Positions 42,059 through 50,482 of a stretch of 64,000 nucleotides of DNA are shown one piece after another. Each line of letters starts with the position of its first letter. Position 1 is the stretch's first letter. The notes under the pieces were generated by a model that saw nothing but the letters and a program-made list of their open reading frames with translations, was not told the origin of the DNA and ran no database searches. The stretch is from Microthrixaceae bacterium (GTDB lineage Bacteria; Actinomycetota; Acidimicrobiia; Acidimicrobiales; Microtrichaceae). The position numbers and the translations under genes were made by a program. The stretch is taken from NCBI GenBank assembly GCA_020637215.1, contig JACJWI010000001.1:186001-250000 (forward strand), read 5' to 3'.

Positions 42059-43161
42059 CAGCCGAAGCCCCCCACCCGACCGGTCTGGGCGATGGTGACG
42101 CCGGCCCGGCGGCAGGCCGGGCAGGTCTCCTGCCAGTGGCCGTCGGGAGACGAGTAGTCGAAGCCGACCATCGGGAGGACCTCCTTGATGTCCTGGACCT
42201 GCATCTGCGACGCGTACGGGCGACCGCATCGACGGCACTCCTGCTGGGCGCCCTCCCGACCGGCGTCCCGGTAGAGGTGGATGCCCAGGTTCGCCGGCCG
42301 TTGGAAGATGTGGAACAGCTTCCCGAACGGGATGTACAGCAGTCCGAGGATGACGGTCAGGGCGTGCAGGTTGTTGAGGAAGCTGTAGTAGCGACCCTCC
42401 AGCCACAGGCTCGACGCGGTGAGGAACAGTCCGGTGACCGACACCGCGAACAGCCCCGCGAGGGCCAGGAAGTCGCCCTCTCGCTCGACCGCCAGGGCGC
42501 CGGGGTCCCGGAGGCGGCGGTAGAGGAAGACCAGCACTCCCGCGATCACGAGGAACGCGGCGATGTTGAGCAGGTGGAACGTGATGAAGCCGACGACGCT
42601 CATCGCCTGGAAGGACCCGGTGCCGACGCCGAACAGGTAGGCCTTGTACTCGCTGCCGTCCTGGCCGACCGACTCGAAGTGCACCCAGCCGAAGGTGAGC
42701 GGGAACGTGACCGCGGCGGCCAGGATGCAACCCCAGAAGACGAGCTGATGCGCCGCCCAGCGGACGGTGGATCGACGGCGTATGAACCCCTGGGCCAACA
42801 GGTTGGTGCCGACCAGTCCGACCAGACCGACGGCGTTGCGCCCCACGCGACCCGATCGTCGGAACGACTCCCAGCCCCGCTGGTTCAGCCGGGCGGTCGG
42901 CGGCCGCTGGATCCAGATCAGGTACCGGTACACCGTCGCGAAGACCCCGAGGAGCACGCCGATCAGGTAGCCGGCAAGAGCGGCATCGAACCACTGCAGC
43001 CCTCCGCTGCCGAGGTACACCCCGACGAGGACGACGAGGACGGCGCCGGTCGACCACACCGCGGCGCGGACGTCGACCCGTACGCCGAACACCTCGGGGG
43101 TCCGCCGTCGGCTGCGGCGGGGAGGTGGGCCGGTCGGGGCCGTTGCAGAGGTTCGGTCCAT
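42058..43161 (-). CDS. cytochrome-b-like membrane subunit with C-terminal zinc ribbon
   Basis: The 367-aa protein has about seven to eight membrane segments and then a soluble tail. Candidate haem ligands are His in WAAHQLVFWG, FITFHLLNI, LNNLHALTVIL and GKLFHIFQRP, an arrangement like NarI, HdrE or DsrM quinone-facing subunits. The tail has CRRCGR and, 36 residues on, CPACRR, a zinc-ribbon or rubredoxin-like metal site. ATG 43161 is preferred because GGGAGGAG lies upstream on its strand; the Met at 43188 has none. It is the first gene of the operon, and its stop and the next start share one base (TGATG). Confidence 0.82.
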   Translation of the reverse strand: MDRTSATAPTGPPPRRSRRRTPEVFGVRVDVRAAVWSTGAVLVVLVGVYLGSGGLQWFDAALAGYLIGVLLGVFATVYRYLIWIQRPPTARLNQRGWESFRRSGRVGRNAVGLVGLVGTNLLAQGFIRRRSTVRWAAHQLVFWGCILAAAVTFPLTFGWVHFESVGQDGSEYKAYLFGVGTGSFQAMSVVGFITFHLLNIAAFLVIAGVLVFLYRRLRDPGALAVEREGDFLALAGLFAVSVTGLFLTASSLWLEGRYYSFLNNLHALTVILGLLYIPFGKLFHIFQRPANLGIHLYRDAGREGAQQECRRCGRPYASQMQVQDIKEVLPMVGFDYSSPDGHWQETCPACRRAGVTIAQTGRVGGFG

Positions 43162-43220
43162 CGCCTGCCTGCTCCTCCCGACGATCATCGAGTGCCGACC
43201 GCCGAGACCGTAACAGAGCC

Positions 43221-43283
43221 GTCCCCATGGTCCCGACGACCGGATCGCCCGGTATTATGTCTGTCGCCTGGTAGAGAAATACC
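43221..43283. promoter_or_regulatory. divergent control region of the molybdoenzyme operon and hemerythrin gene
   Basis: Between the starts at 43161 and 43329 there is an AT-rich patch with GGTATT (43251-43256) and AATACC (43278-43283) as an inverted repeat with a 21-base spacer. On the minus strand 43221-43237 reads CGGGACCATGGGGAC, which matches a DosR-like box at about nine of fourteen positions. Either could be an operator. The region shows no other gene. Confidence 0.4.
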
Positions 43284-43328
43284 TGTCGGTGGGCGGAGCG
43301 TCGTCCCCCGGCCGGGACGGAGGATCCG

Positions 43329-43772
43329 GTGTGCGATCACTGCGGATGTCGTGAGTACCCGCCCATCGCCGAACTGTCGGCGGACCACGTGGAGATCCTG
43401 GCACTGGCCGAGGATCTGGCGACGGCGACCAGGCTCCGTACCCCGATCGACGCCGCCGGCAGGGACCGACTCCGTTCCCTGCTCGAGGTACACGCGGCCA
43501 AGGAGGAGGTCGGGCTGTATCCGCTCCTCATCGCCCAGATGGGTGAGCACGCCGACACGTACTCCCACCTCGAGGAGGAGCACCGCGACATCGCCCGGGC
43601 GATCGGCGCGGGTTGCTTCGAGCACCACGCGTTCTACGCCCTGCAGCGTCACATCGAAGAAGAGGAGGAGATCCTGTTCAGCTCCGCGCTCTTCTGGTTC
43701 GACGGCGACACCTGGGACGACCTCGAGGCCGTGCACCGGGGATTGGTGAGCTCCCCCACCGACGTCGGCTGA
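43329..43772 (+). CDS. hemerythrin-like HHE domain protein
   Basis: This 147-aa protein has an N-terminal MCDHCGC, with three Cys, and a four-helix hemerythrin-type set of ligands: H20, H55, E59 or E60, H80, H85, H107 and E111. HHE proteins bind a diiron centre and sense or carry oxygen, NO or iron. The Cys-rich start could bind an extra metal. GTG 43329 follows GGAGG at normal spacing. Transcribed away from the molybdoenzyme operon, it may sense or buffer NO or oxygen for that system; this is inference. Confidence 0.85.
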   Translation: MCDHCGCREYPPIAELSADHVEILALAEDLATATRLRTPIDAAGRDRLRSLLEVHAAKEEVGLYPLLIAQMGEHADTYSHLEEEHRDIARAIGAGCFEHHAFYALQRHIEEEEEILFSSALFWFDGDTWDDLEAVHRGLVSSPTDVG

Positions 43773-43790
43773 GGCCGCCCCGGACCGGGC

Positions 43791-45401
43791 CTACGCGTCG
43801 GATCGGATCATGTCGGCGGCCTTCTCGCCGATCATGATCACCGGGGCGTTGATGTTGTTGCTCGTCACCGTCGGCATCACCGACGCGTCGGCGATGCGCA
43901 GGCCCTCGAGCCCCCGTACCCGCAGTCGGGAGTCGACGACGGCCATCGGGTCGCCGTCGGGCCCCATCCGACACGTCCCGCACACGTGGTACTCGGTGTC
44001 GGCATGAGCGCGCAGGGTCCGCTCGATCTGATCGGGATCGTCGCGGTCGTAGTGGATGAGCATGTCACCGCGGTAGGGGTCGAACACCGGCTGGGACGTG
44101 ATGTCGAGTGCGATCCTGGTCCCCGCCACCAGGGTCTCCATGTCGTAGGGGTGGCTGAAGTACCGGGGGTCGATCAGGGGGGCGACGGTGGTGTCGGGAC
44201 TGGCCAGGCGCACCTCGCCGGTGCTCTTGGGTCGGGCCAGGAGCAGGTGGGCGGAGTAGCCGTGGCCCAGGTGGAGCTTGCGCCCGTGGTCGTCGCCGAT
44301 GCCGACGATGAGCTCCATCTCCATGTCGGAGACCTCGACGTCGGGGCTCGTCCGGTAGTACACGCCGGACTCCGCGGCGCAGCTGGTGATCACGCCTCGG
44401 CGGTGCCGTCGCCACTGCCACATCCCCGCCAGGAGGCGGGCGACGCCGATCGGGGAGATTCCGACGGTGTGGTCGGTGACCAGCGACCGGTAGATCAGCA
44501 GCGCCGAGATGTGGTCCTGGAGGTTCTGCCCCACTCCGGGGGCGTCGAGGACCGGACGGATGCCCAGATCCTGCAGGTGCTGACCGGGGCCGACCCCCGA
44601 CGCCATCAGGATCTGCGGAGTGCCGAACGCCCCGGCTGACATCACGATCTCGCGGCGGGCCCGCACCGAGCCGGGGCGCCGACCCTGGACGAAGTCGACC
44701 GCGACCGCCCGGCGAGCCTCGAAGCGGAGCCCGGTGACGTGGACCCCGGTCCGGACCTCGAGGTTGGGTCGGTCCAGGTTGGGGTGGATGAACGCGGCGG
44801 CCAGGCTGTGGCGCTCCCCGTCCTTCTGGGTGACCTGCACGTGGTAGCAGCCGTGGTGCTCAGCACCGTTCACGTCGGCGTTGAACGGGATCCCGTAGTC
44901 CTGACACGCCTGCAGGAACACGTCGTTGAGGGGGCTGGGGCTGCGCAGGTCGGTGATGTGCAGCGGGCCGTCGGTGCCGTGGTAGGGCGAGTCACGGTGG
45001 ATGGCGTTGCTCTCGGAGCGCAGGAAGAACGGCAGGACGTCGTCGTAGCCCCAGCCCGGGTTGCCGAGCTCGGCCCAGTGGTCGAAGTCGGAGCGATGGC
45101 CTCGCGCGTAGATCATGGCGTTGATCGTGCTGGAGCCGCCCAACGCCTTGCCCCGGGGCTGGAACCCACGCCGACCTCCGAAGCCGGCCTGGGGCACCGT
45201 CTCGTAGTTCCAGCTGTTGATGCCCCGCGGCATGGCGGCCGCGAAGCCGAGCGGGGCGCGGATCAACACGTCGCGGCCCTCGCCGCCGGCCTCGAGCAGG
45301 CAGACGCTGACCGACGGGTCCTCGCTCAGGCGAGCGGCCACCACGCAGCCCGCGGAGCCGCCGCCGACGACGATGTAGTCGAACTCGTCCACGACCCGCA
45401 C
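43791..45401 (-). CDS. GMC family FAD oxidoreductase
   Basis: The 536-aa enzyme has GGGSAG at residues 13-18 for FAD. It also has both GMC signatures, PRGKALGGSSTINAMIYARG near residue 80 and SAGAFGTPQILMASGVGPG near 250, and the active-site block EYHVCGTCRMG near 472. Family members oxidise alcohols (choline, glucose, PEG, terpenoid alcohols). The start is GTG 45401, with AGGGA seven bases upstream; a second GTG at 45392 is possible. It is divergent from the saccharopine-dehydrogenase-like gene. The substrate is not predictable. Confidence 0.92.
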   Translation of the reverse strand: MRVVDEFDYIVVGGGSAGCVVAARLSEDPSVSVCLLEAGGEGRDVLIRAPLGFAAAMPRGINSWNYETVPQAGFGGRRGFQPRGKALGGSSTINAMIYARGHRSDFDHWAELGNPGWGYDDVLPFFLRSESNAIHRDSPYHGTDGPLHITDLRSPSPLNDVFLQACQDYGIPFNADVNGAEHHGCYHVQVTQKDGERHSLAAAFIHPNLDRPNLEVRTGVHVTGLRFEARRAVAVDFVQGRRPGSVRARREIVMSAGAFGTPQILMASGVGPGQHLQDLGIRPVLDAPGVGQNLQDHISALLIYRSLVTDHTVGISPIGVARLLAGMWQWRRHRRGVITSCAAESGVYYRTSPDVEVSDMEMELIVGIGDDHGRKLHLGHGYSAHLLLARPKSTGEVRLASPDTTVAPLIDPRYFSHPYDMETLVAGTRIALDITSQPVFDPYRGDMLIHYDRDDPDQIERTLRAHADTEYHVCGTCRMGPDGDPMAVVDSRLRVRGLEGLRIADASVMPTVTSNNINAPVIMIGEKAADMIRSDA

Positions 45402-45504
45402 CGTACCGTCCCTGCCGCGACGAAGACCGGGCCGGGTCCCGGGTCGGCCTAGCGTGGGGAAGGCTCCGCACGATGAGGACCGGGCGGCCGACCGAGGAGG
45501 CGGG

Positions 45505-46737
45505 ATGGCAGCGATCGTGGTGCTCGGCGGTGCGGGAGGCGTGGGTCGCGTGGCGGTCGAGGCGCTCACCCACATCGACTCCGTGTCCGAGGTCGTGGTC
45601 GCCGACCGCCGACGCGCCGAGGCGGCGGCGGTGGTGGCCGAGTTGGACGACCCCAGGTTGACCGCCGCGGCGGTCGATGTCAGCAGCCCCGCCTCATTGT
45701 CGTCGTTGATCAGCGGAGCCGCCGTCGTCCTCAACTGCGTCGGACCCTTCTACCGCTTCGGCCCCCCGACCCTGCGTGCCGCGATCGATGCCGGCGTGGG
45801 CTACGTCGACATCTGCGACGACCTCGACGCCACCCGGGCGATGTTGGAGATGGACGGCGACGCCCGCGCCGCAGGGGTCACCGCCCTGATCGGGATGGGC
45901 AACTCGCCGGGCCTGGCCAACATCTTCGTCAAGTTGTGCGCAGACGGCCTCCTCGACGAGGTGACCACCGCCGACATCTGCCACGTCCACGGTGGAGAGC
46001 CCTTCGAGGGTGCGGCGGTGCTGAAGCACCGGATCCACGCCATGGTCGACGACGTTCCGCTGTTCATCGACGGCGAGCAGATCACGGTGCGACAGCTGGA
46101 CGAGAGCGGTGCCGCCCACGTCCGCGACGTCGACTTCGCGGGCGTCGGCACCTATCCGACCTTCCCCTACCCGCATCCCGAGACCGTCACGCTGCCGATG
46201 ACGTTCCCCACGCTGCAGCGGGCCACCAACCTCGGCGTCGTCTACCCGCTGTCGTACTTCCAGTTGACCCAGGACCTGGTGCGCGCCGGCATGGCATCGG
46301 AAGAACCGGTCGCCGTCGGCGACGCCCTCGTCGCTCCGATCGACGTGATGGTCGCTCTCCTCCAGCAACAGCGTCCGCGCCTGTTGGCCGAGGCCGGTGT
46401 CGAGGAGGCCGGTGGCTGCCTGCACGTCGAGGTCGGCGGGATCAAGGACGGTGAGTCCCACTCCTACGTCTTCTCCCTCACATCGCGCGGTGCCGGTGCG
46501 GGCGAGGGCACCGGCATCCCCGCCGCGCTGGGCGCCGCGTTGCACGTGCGCGGGTCGTTCGACGGCCATGCCGGCGTCCATGCCCCCGAGGCGATCGTGC
46601 CGGTCGACGAGCTGCTCACGCTGGCCGCGGACGTGGTGACCGCGATGAGCATCGGATCGGGCGATGGGATCCCGCTGACCGTCGAGCACGTCGGGCCCGA
46701 CGGCTCGGCACAGATCCTCCCGTGGAGCTTCTCGTGA
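45505..46737 (+). CDS. saccharopine dehydrogenase-like NAD(P)-binding protein
   Basis: The 410-aa protein begins MAAIVVLGGAGGVGRVAVEA, a Rossmann motif, and continues with LNCVGPFYRFGPPTLRAAID and VGYVDICDDLDATRAM. These fit the saccharopine dehydrogenase-like group, which includes lysine-pathway enzymes and many uncharacterised reductases. MGNSPGLANIFVK follows. The ATG at 45505 follows GAGGAGG. A true lysine role is unlikely, as no lysine genes are near; the function is unassigned. Confidence 0.83.
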   Translation: MAAIVVLGGAGGVGRVAVEALTHIDSVSEVVVADRRRAEAAAVVAELDDPRLTAAAVDVSSPASLSSLISGAAVVLNCVGPFYRFGPPTLRAAIDAGVGYVDICDDLDATRAMLEMDGDARAAGVTALIGMGNSPGLANIFVKLCADGLLDEVTTADICHVHGGEPFEGAAVLKHRIHAMVDDVPLFIDGEQITVRQLDESGAAHVRDVDFAGVGTYPTFPYPHPETVTLPMTFPTLQRATNLGVVYPLSYFQLTQDLVRAGMASEEPVAVGDALVAPIDVMVALLQQQRPRLLAEAGVEEAGGCLHVEVGGIKDGESHSYVFSLTSRGAGAGEGTGIPAALGAALHVRGSFDGHAGVHAPEAIVPVDELLTLAADVVTAMSIGSGDGIPLTVEHVGPDGSAQILPWSFS

Positions 46738-46777
46738 CCGACGGCGGGAATCCCGTCGTCGCCCACCCCGCCGTGGT

Positions 46778-46783
46778 TAGGAT
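46778..46783 (+). promoter_or_regulatory. -10-like hexamer before the 46-aa lipoprotein gene
   Basis: TAGGAT is followed by seven bases and the GTG at 46791, with no ribosome site between. This supports a leaderless start at that GTG rather than the upstream in-frame ATG at 46722. Confidence 0.45.
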
Positions 46784-46790
46784 CCGCTCC

Positions 46791-46931
46791 GTGTCCAAGC
46801 TCCGCATGACAGCAGCCGCGATCGCCCTCGCCTTCGGTGCCACGGTGGTGCTCCCCAGTTGCGCCGGGGTCTACGTCGACTCCTCGGGCAAGACGTGCGT
46901 GATCGTCCTGGCCATCCCGATCTGCAACTGA
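46791..46931 (+). CDS. 46-aa putative lipoprotein
   Basis: From GTG 46791 the peptide reads MSKLRMTAAAIALAFGATVV, then LPSC, a lipobox. A mature part of about 21 residues follows, with two more Cys (KTC and PIC). A signal of this form on so short a product suggests a secreted Cys-containing lipopeptide. I do not recognise a family. It lies between a dehydrogenase-like gene and an alpha/beta hydrolase on the same strand. Confidence 0.55.
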   Translation: MSKLRMTAAAIALAFGATVVLPSCAGVYVDSSGKTCVIVLAIPICN

Positions 46932-46949
46932 TCGAGCTCGTCGCCCGCC

Positions 46950-47816
46950 GTGGTCGCTGACCCGGCCGAGACCGGGTTCGACCTCCCGGCCGGGGCCTTC
47001 CGCGCCCTCGACTGGGCCGCCACCGGTGCCACCGGTCCCACCGCCCTGCTGCTGCACGGTCTCAGCGGGGTCGCGGACGTCTGGTGCGACACGGTCGGCG
47101 CGCTCGGAGAGAGCCGGCCGCGATGCGTCGCGGTCGACCAGCGCGGCCACGGCCACAGTCCGGCCACCCCGGGCCGCTACCGGGTCGGCGACCACGTCGG
47201 CGACGTCCGGACGCTCGTGGGCCGGCTCGGAGCGCCGGTCCACCTGGTCGGCCACTCGATGGGGGCTCGTGTCGCGTTCGTGACCGCCGCTCGCCGTCCC
47301 GAGCTGGTGGCGTCGGTGGTGGTCGTCGACATCGGGCCCGAGGCGTGGGTGGCCAACATCGATCGGACCACCCGCATGTTCCGCTCAATGCCGACGCGGT
47401 TCGCCGACCGCGCCGAGGCGCTCGAGTTCGGCCAGCTCTACGGATCTGGACCCGGGGCGGCCGAGCGCTTCGTCGAGCAGCGCCTACGGCCACAGCCGGA
47501 CGGCACCTTCACATGGCTGGCGTCGGCCGACGGTCTGGTCGAGACGGTGAGCGCCCACCGACGACGGAACTTCTGGGCGGAGTGGGACGCGCTGGCGGTC
47601 CCGACGCTCCTGGTGCGCGGTGGGACCAGCGGGGAGCTGCGACCCCGCACCTTCGAGCAGATGCGCCGCCGCAACCCACGCGTCGAGGTGGTGGAGCTCG
47701 ACGGCGTGGGCCACAACGTCCCGCTCCTCGCTCCGCAACGCCTGGCCGCGGAGATCGTGACGTTCTGGAGTCGACTCCCCGTCGACGGGGAGCGCGACGC
47801 CGATCAGCGCCAGTAG
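46950..47816 (+). CDS. alpha/beta hydrolase fold protein
   Basis: The 288-aa protein has LLLHGLSG (oxyanion), VDQRGHGHS, the nucleophile elbow GHSMGA, an Asp candidate in the TLLVRGGTS strand region, and GVGHNVPLLAP with the catalytic His. It is a standard serine hydrolase, close to esterases and lactonases. The start is GTG 46950, only 18 bp after the small lipoprotein gene. The 3' end overlaps a convergent small gene by 13 bases. Confidence 0.87.
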   Translation: MVADPAETGFDLPAGAFRALDWAATGATGPTALLLHGLSGVADVWCDTVGALGESRPRCVAVDQRGHGHSPATPGRYRVGDHVGDVRTLVGRLGAPVHLVGHSMGARVAFVTAARRPELVASVVVVDIGPEAWVANIDRTTRMFRSMPTRFADRAEALEFGQLYGSGPGAAERFVEQRLRPQPDGTFTWLASADGLVETVSAHRRRNFWAEWDALAVPTLLVRGGTSGELRPRTFEQMRRRNPRVEVVELDGVGHNVPLLAPQRLAAEIVTFWSRLPVDGERDADQRQ

Positions 47817-48031
47817 TTGTTGGCCGCGGCCACCGTCTGGAAGTTGACCGCCACCACCTGCGACGCCGCAGTCAGGGAGTCCGCCGAGTTCGCGTAGTCG
47901 GGCCGTAGCTCGTGGAGCACGTCGGTGTCGGGCTGGGTGTACTTCACCCCTCTCCGACTCAGGGTGATCGCCAGCTCGAAGCCCTCCTGGGGGGTCTCGG
48001 TGATCAGGGTCTGCAACCACGTGTCAGCCAT
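47804..48031 (-). CDS. 75-aa hypothetical protein
   Basis: The peptide reads MADTWLQTLITETPQEGFEL and continues with a basic RRGVKYTQPDTDVLHELRP segment and an Ala/Asn-rich end (AAANNYWR). It has no signal, membrane segment or Cys. Codon use is like its neighbours and the start is a plain ATG, so it is probably real. It overlaps the convergent hydrolase gene by 13 bases. A palindrome sits 20 bp upstream. Family unknown. Confidence 0.55.
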   Translation of the reverse strand: MADTWLQTLITETPQEGFELAITLSRRGVKYTQPDTDVLHELRPDYANSADSLTAASQVVAVNFQTVAAANNYWR

Positions 48032-48051
48032 GGGATCTCACGCACCTCTCT

Positions 48052-48068
48052 GGACGTCGGATACGTCC
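48052..48068. promoter_or_regulatory. inverted repeat upstream of the 75-aa gene
   Basis: GGACGT (48052-48057) and ACGTCC (48063-48068) form a perfect inverted repeat with a five-base spacer. A nested TCGGA/TCCGA repeat overlaps it. It is placed for control of the small gene starting at 48031. Confidence 0.35.
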
Positions 48069-48141
48069 GATCGTAGGTGCAGCCAGCGACGACCGGGTCC
48101 ACGCCGGCATCGCCGACCGCCGTCGCTGGTGATCAGGCCCG

Positions 48142-49602
48142 TCAGGTGAAGATGTGGTCCTCGGAGCGGAAGCGACCGGCCCGGAACCGGTAGCTGAACG
48201 AGAAGCCCGGATACATGGCGATGACCTTCCCCGAGCTCGAGTTCTGGTACCAGCTGCTGCATCCGCCGGACTTCCAGACGGTCCGCTCCATGGCCCGGTG
48301 CACCCATTCCGTGTAGCGGTCCTCGGCCTCGACCGACGGCTCGATGGCGTGGCGGTTGTTGCGCCGGGTGCGCTGGATGCAGTCGAGCGCGTAGCGCAAC
48401 TGCGACTCCATGATGAACAGCGCCGAGGTGTGGCCGATGCCGGTGTTGGGTCCGAGCATCAGGAACAGGTTCGGGAACCCCGGCATGGTCGTACCGAGGT
48501 AGGCGCGGGGGAACTCGGCCCACAGGTCGGTGATCGGAGTCGAGTCGTGGCCGGTGACGGTGAAGGTCGTCGCGCCGTCGGTGGCGTCGTAGCCGGTGGC
48601 GTACACGATGGCGTCGAGCTCGACCTTGTCGCCGCCGGTGGTGATGATGCCGGCCGGCACGATCTCGTCGATGCCGTCGCTCGAGTCGTGCAGCTTCACG
48701 TTCGGTCGGCAGAGCGCGGGGTACAGGGTCGACGAGACGATGACCCGCTTGCAGCCGATCGTGTAGTCGGGGGTCACCTTGCGGCGGATCTCGGGATCGG
48801 GGATCTGTCGGGCGATGTGGGCGAGCGCCTGGCGCTTGGCCACCAGGTCGAGCAGCCGCGGGAAGTACTTGAAGCCGATCACCCTCGTCTCGAGGCCGAG
48901 GTAGATCGCGGAGCGCAGCGCGCCGTAGACGCGACGGTTCTTGAGCAGCGCGCGCTCCAGCCGAGAGAACTTCCGGTCCCGCCGCGGGAGGACCCAGTGC
49001 GGGGTGCGCTGGAAGACGTGCAGCTCCCCGACCTCGGGGGCGATGGCCGGGATGATCTGGGCTGCGCTCGCGCCACTGCCGATCACCGCCACGCGCTTGC
49101 CGGCCAGGTCGTAGTCGTGGTCCCAGGCGTTGCTGTGGAACGAGTGCCCCTCGAAGGTGTCCCGCCCCTCGAAGTCGGGGATCTTCGGGTTGCTGAGCGG
49201 ACCGGGGCCGAGGATCACGAAGCGGGCACAGAACGTGCGGCCGTCGCGGGTGCTGATCACCCAGTGACGCTAGTCGTCGTCCCAGTCGAGGGCCGACACA
49301 TCGGCGTTCAGCTCGGTGCGCTCCCGGATGTGGTGCTTGTCGATGATGAAGTTGGTGTAGCGCTCCAGCTCGTCGCGCTCGGCGAAGATCTGGCTCCACG
49401 GGTACGGCTCGGAGGAGATCGAGTACAGCGGCGACTGCACGTCGACCGCAGCGCCCGGGTACGTGTTCTGGCACCACGTCCCTCCCATGAAGCTGCGGCG
49501 TTCGAGGACGATCCAGTCCTCGATCCCGGCCTTCTGCAGGCCGATCACCGCGCTCTGGCCGCTGAAGCCGCTGCCGATGACGATCACCTCGTGGACGTCC
49601 AC
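48142..49602 (-). pseudogene. flavin monooxygenase (BVMO-like) interrupted by an in-frame TAG
   Basis: One frame of 487 codons from GTG 49602 (with GAGGAGG upstream) to 48142 encodes a complete flavin monooxygenase except for TAG at 49270-49272, codon 111. Before it lie GSGFSG (10-15) and GGTWCQNTYPGAAVDVQSPL. After it lie the BVMO fingerprint F-x-G-x3-H-x3-W (FEGHSFHSNAW, about 148-158), GSGASAAQ, and a normal C-terminal domain. Reading resumes in the same frame (RHWVIST), so this is a point nonsense change, not a frameshift. It could be a recent pseudogene, a sequencing error, or two polypeptides by restart at GTG 49260. A TetR gene diverges from it. Confidence 0.8.
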
Positions 49603-49649
49603 CGCTACCTCCTCGCACCGGCGGTCCGGGTCCGCCTCATCTGGCAATG

Positions 49650-49703
49650 AGTGTTGTCACTTTCCGACGGCGAGCGTGCCGGGTCAAGCGAACGTGTGTC
49701 ACG
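49650..49703. promoter_or_regulatory. two small palindromes between the broken monooxygenase and tetR
   Basis: AGTGTTGTCACT (49650-49661) and CGTGTGTCACG (49693-49703) are both inverted repeats with a GTG/CAC core, 43 bp apart, in the divergent region. They are plausible paired operator sites for the adjacent TetR protein. Confidence 0.4.
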
Positions 49704-49743
49704 CCGGCGGGCGACGGCGTCGCTCTGGGCCACAATCACTGCG

Positions 49744-50436
49744 ATGGCCGCACCTCTCGATCGCTCCTCGGCACGACGCTCCGGATCCCGGGCGTCGGGT
49801 CGCTCCTACGGCGGAGTCCCCGCCGAGGTGCGCGTCGCCCAACGTCGCGACCGCTTCCTGGCCGCCGGACTCGAGCTGTTCGGAACCCGTGGCTACCAGT
49901 CGACGAGCGTGCGGGCGGTCTGCCGTGAGGCGGGCCTGTCCGAGCGCTACTTCTACGAGTCCTTCGCCAACACCGAAGCCCTCCTGATCGGCGTCTACCA
50001 GCACTGCACCGACCGGATGCACGACGACATCCTCGTCGCCATGGCCACCGGTGACCGGCCGGCTGGGGGCTCATCAGCCGAACCTCTCGACCACGTCGTG
50101 CGCACGACCCTCGAGGCGTTCTACGCCTCGGTGGCAGATCCGCGGGTGCTGCGGGTGTGCTGGCTGGAGGTGCTCGGGGTGAGCACGCTGGTCGACTCCA
50201 CCTACATCTCGGGGATCGACCGGTTCGCCCACCTGGTCGCCACGGTGATGGCCGAGACGTTCGGCCTCTCCCCCGACGAGCGGCTGCGCCTGATCGCCAC
50301 CGGACTGGTGGGCAGCGTCATCATGACCGCGATCCGGTGGTACCTCGACGGCCAGAAGGAACCCGTCACCACGCTGGTCGCGGCGAACTCGGTGCTCTTC
50401 CTCGGAGCAGCACGCCAGCTGTCGCCGCGCTCGTGA
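49744..50436 (+). CDS. TetR family transcriptional regulator
   Basis: The 230-aa product has a Ser/Arg/Gly-rich start, then the TetR domain at about residues 33-78 (LELFGTRGYQSTSVRAVCRE, then AGLSERYFYESFANTEALL), and a helical effector domain. The start is put at ATG 49744; upstream in-frame starts add 31 residues with no domain support. It is divergent from the interrupted flavin monooxygenase and 46 bp before the amidohydrolase, so it may regulate both. Confidence 0.87.
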   Translation: MAAPLDRSSARRSGSRASGRSYGGVPAEVRVAQRRDRFLAAGLELFGTRGYQSTSVRAVCREAGLSERYFYESFANTEALLIGVYQHCTDRMHDDILVAMATGDRPAGGSSAEPLDHVVRTTLEAFYASVADPRVLRVCWLEVLGVSTLVDSTYISGIDRFAHLVATVMAETFGLSPDERLRLIATGLVGSVIMTAIRWYLDGQKEPVTTLVAANSVLFLGAARQLSPRS

Positions 50437-50482
50437 CCAACGCACCGGTACCGTCACGACACCGACGCCAGGAGGAGCCCTC

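Noticed and set aside
49270..49272. Possible amber recoding (pyrrolysine or programmed readthrough)
   Set aside because: No pyl genes are present, TAG is used as a normal stop elsewhere in the window (for example at 14167), and no readthrough context is recognisable. A nonsense mutation or sequencing error is simpler.
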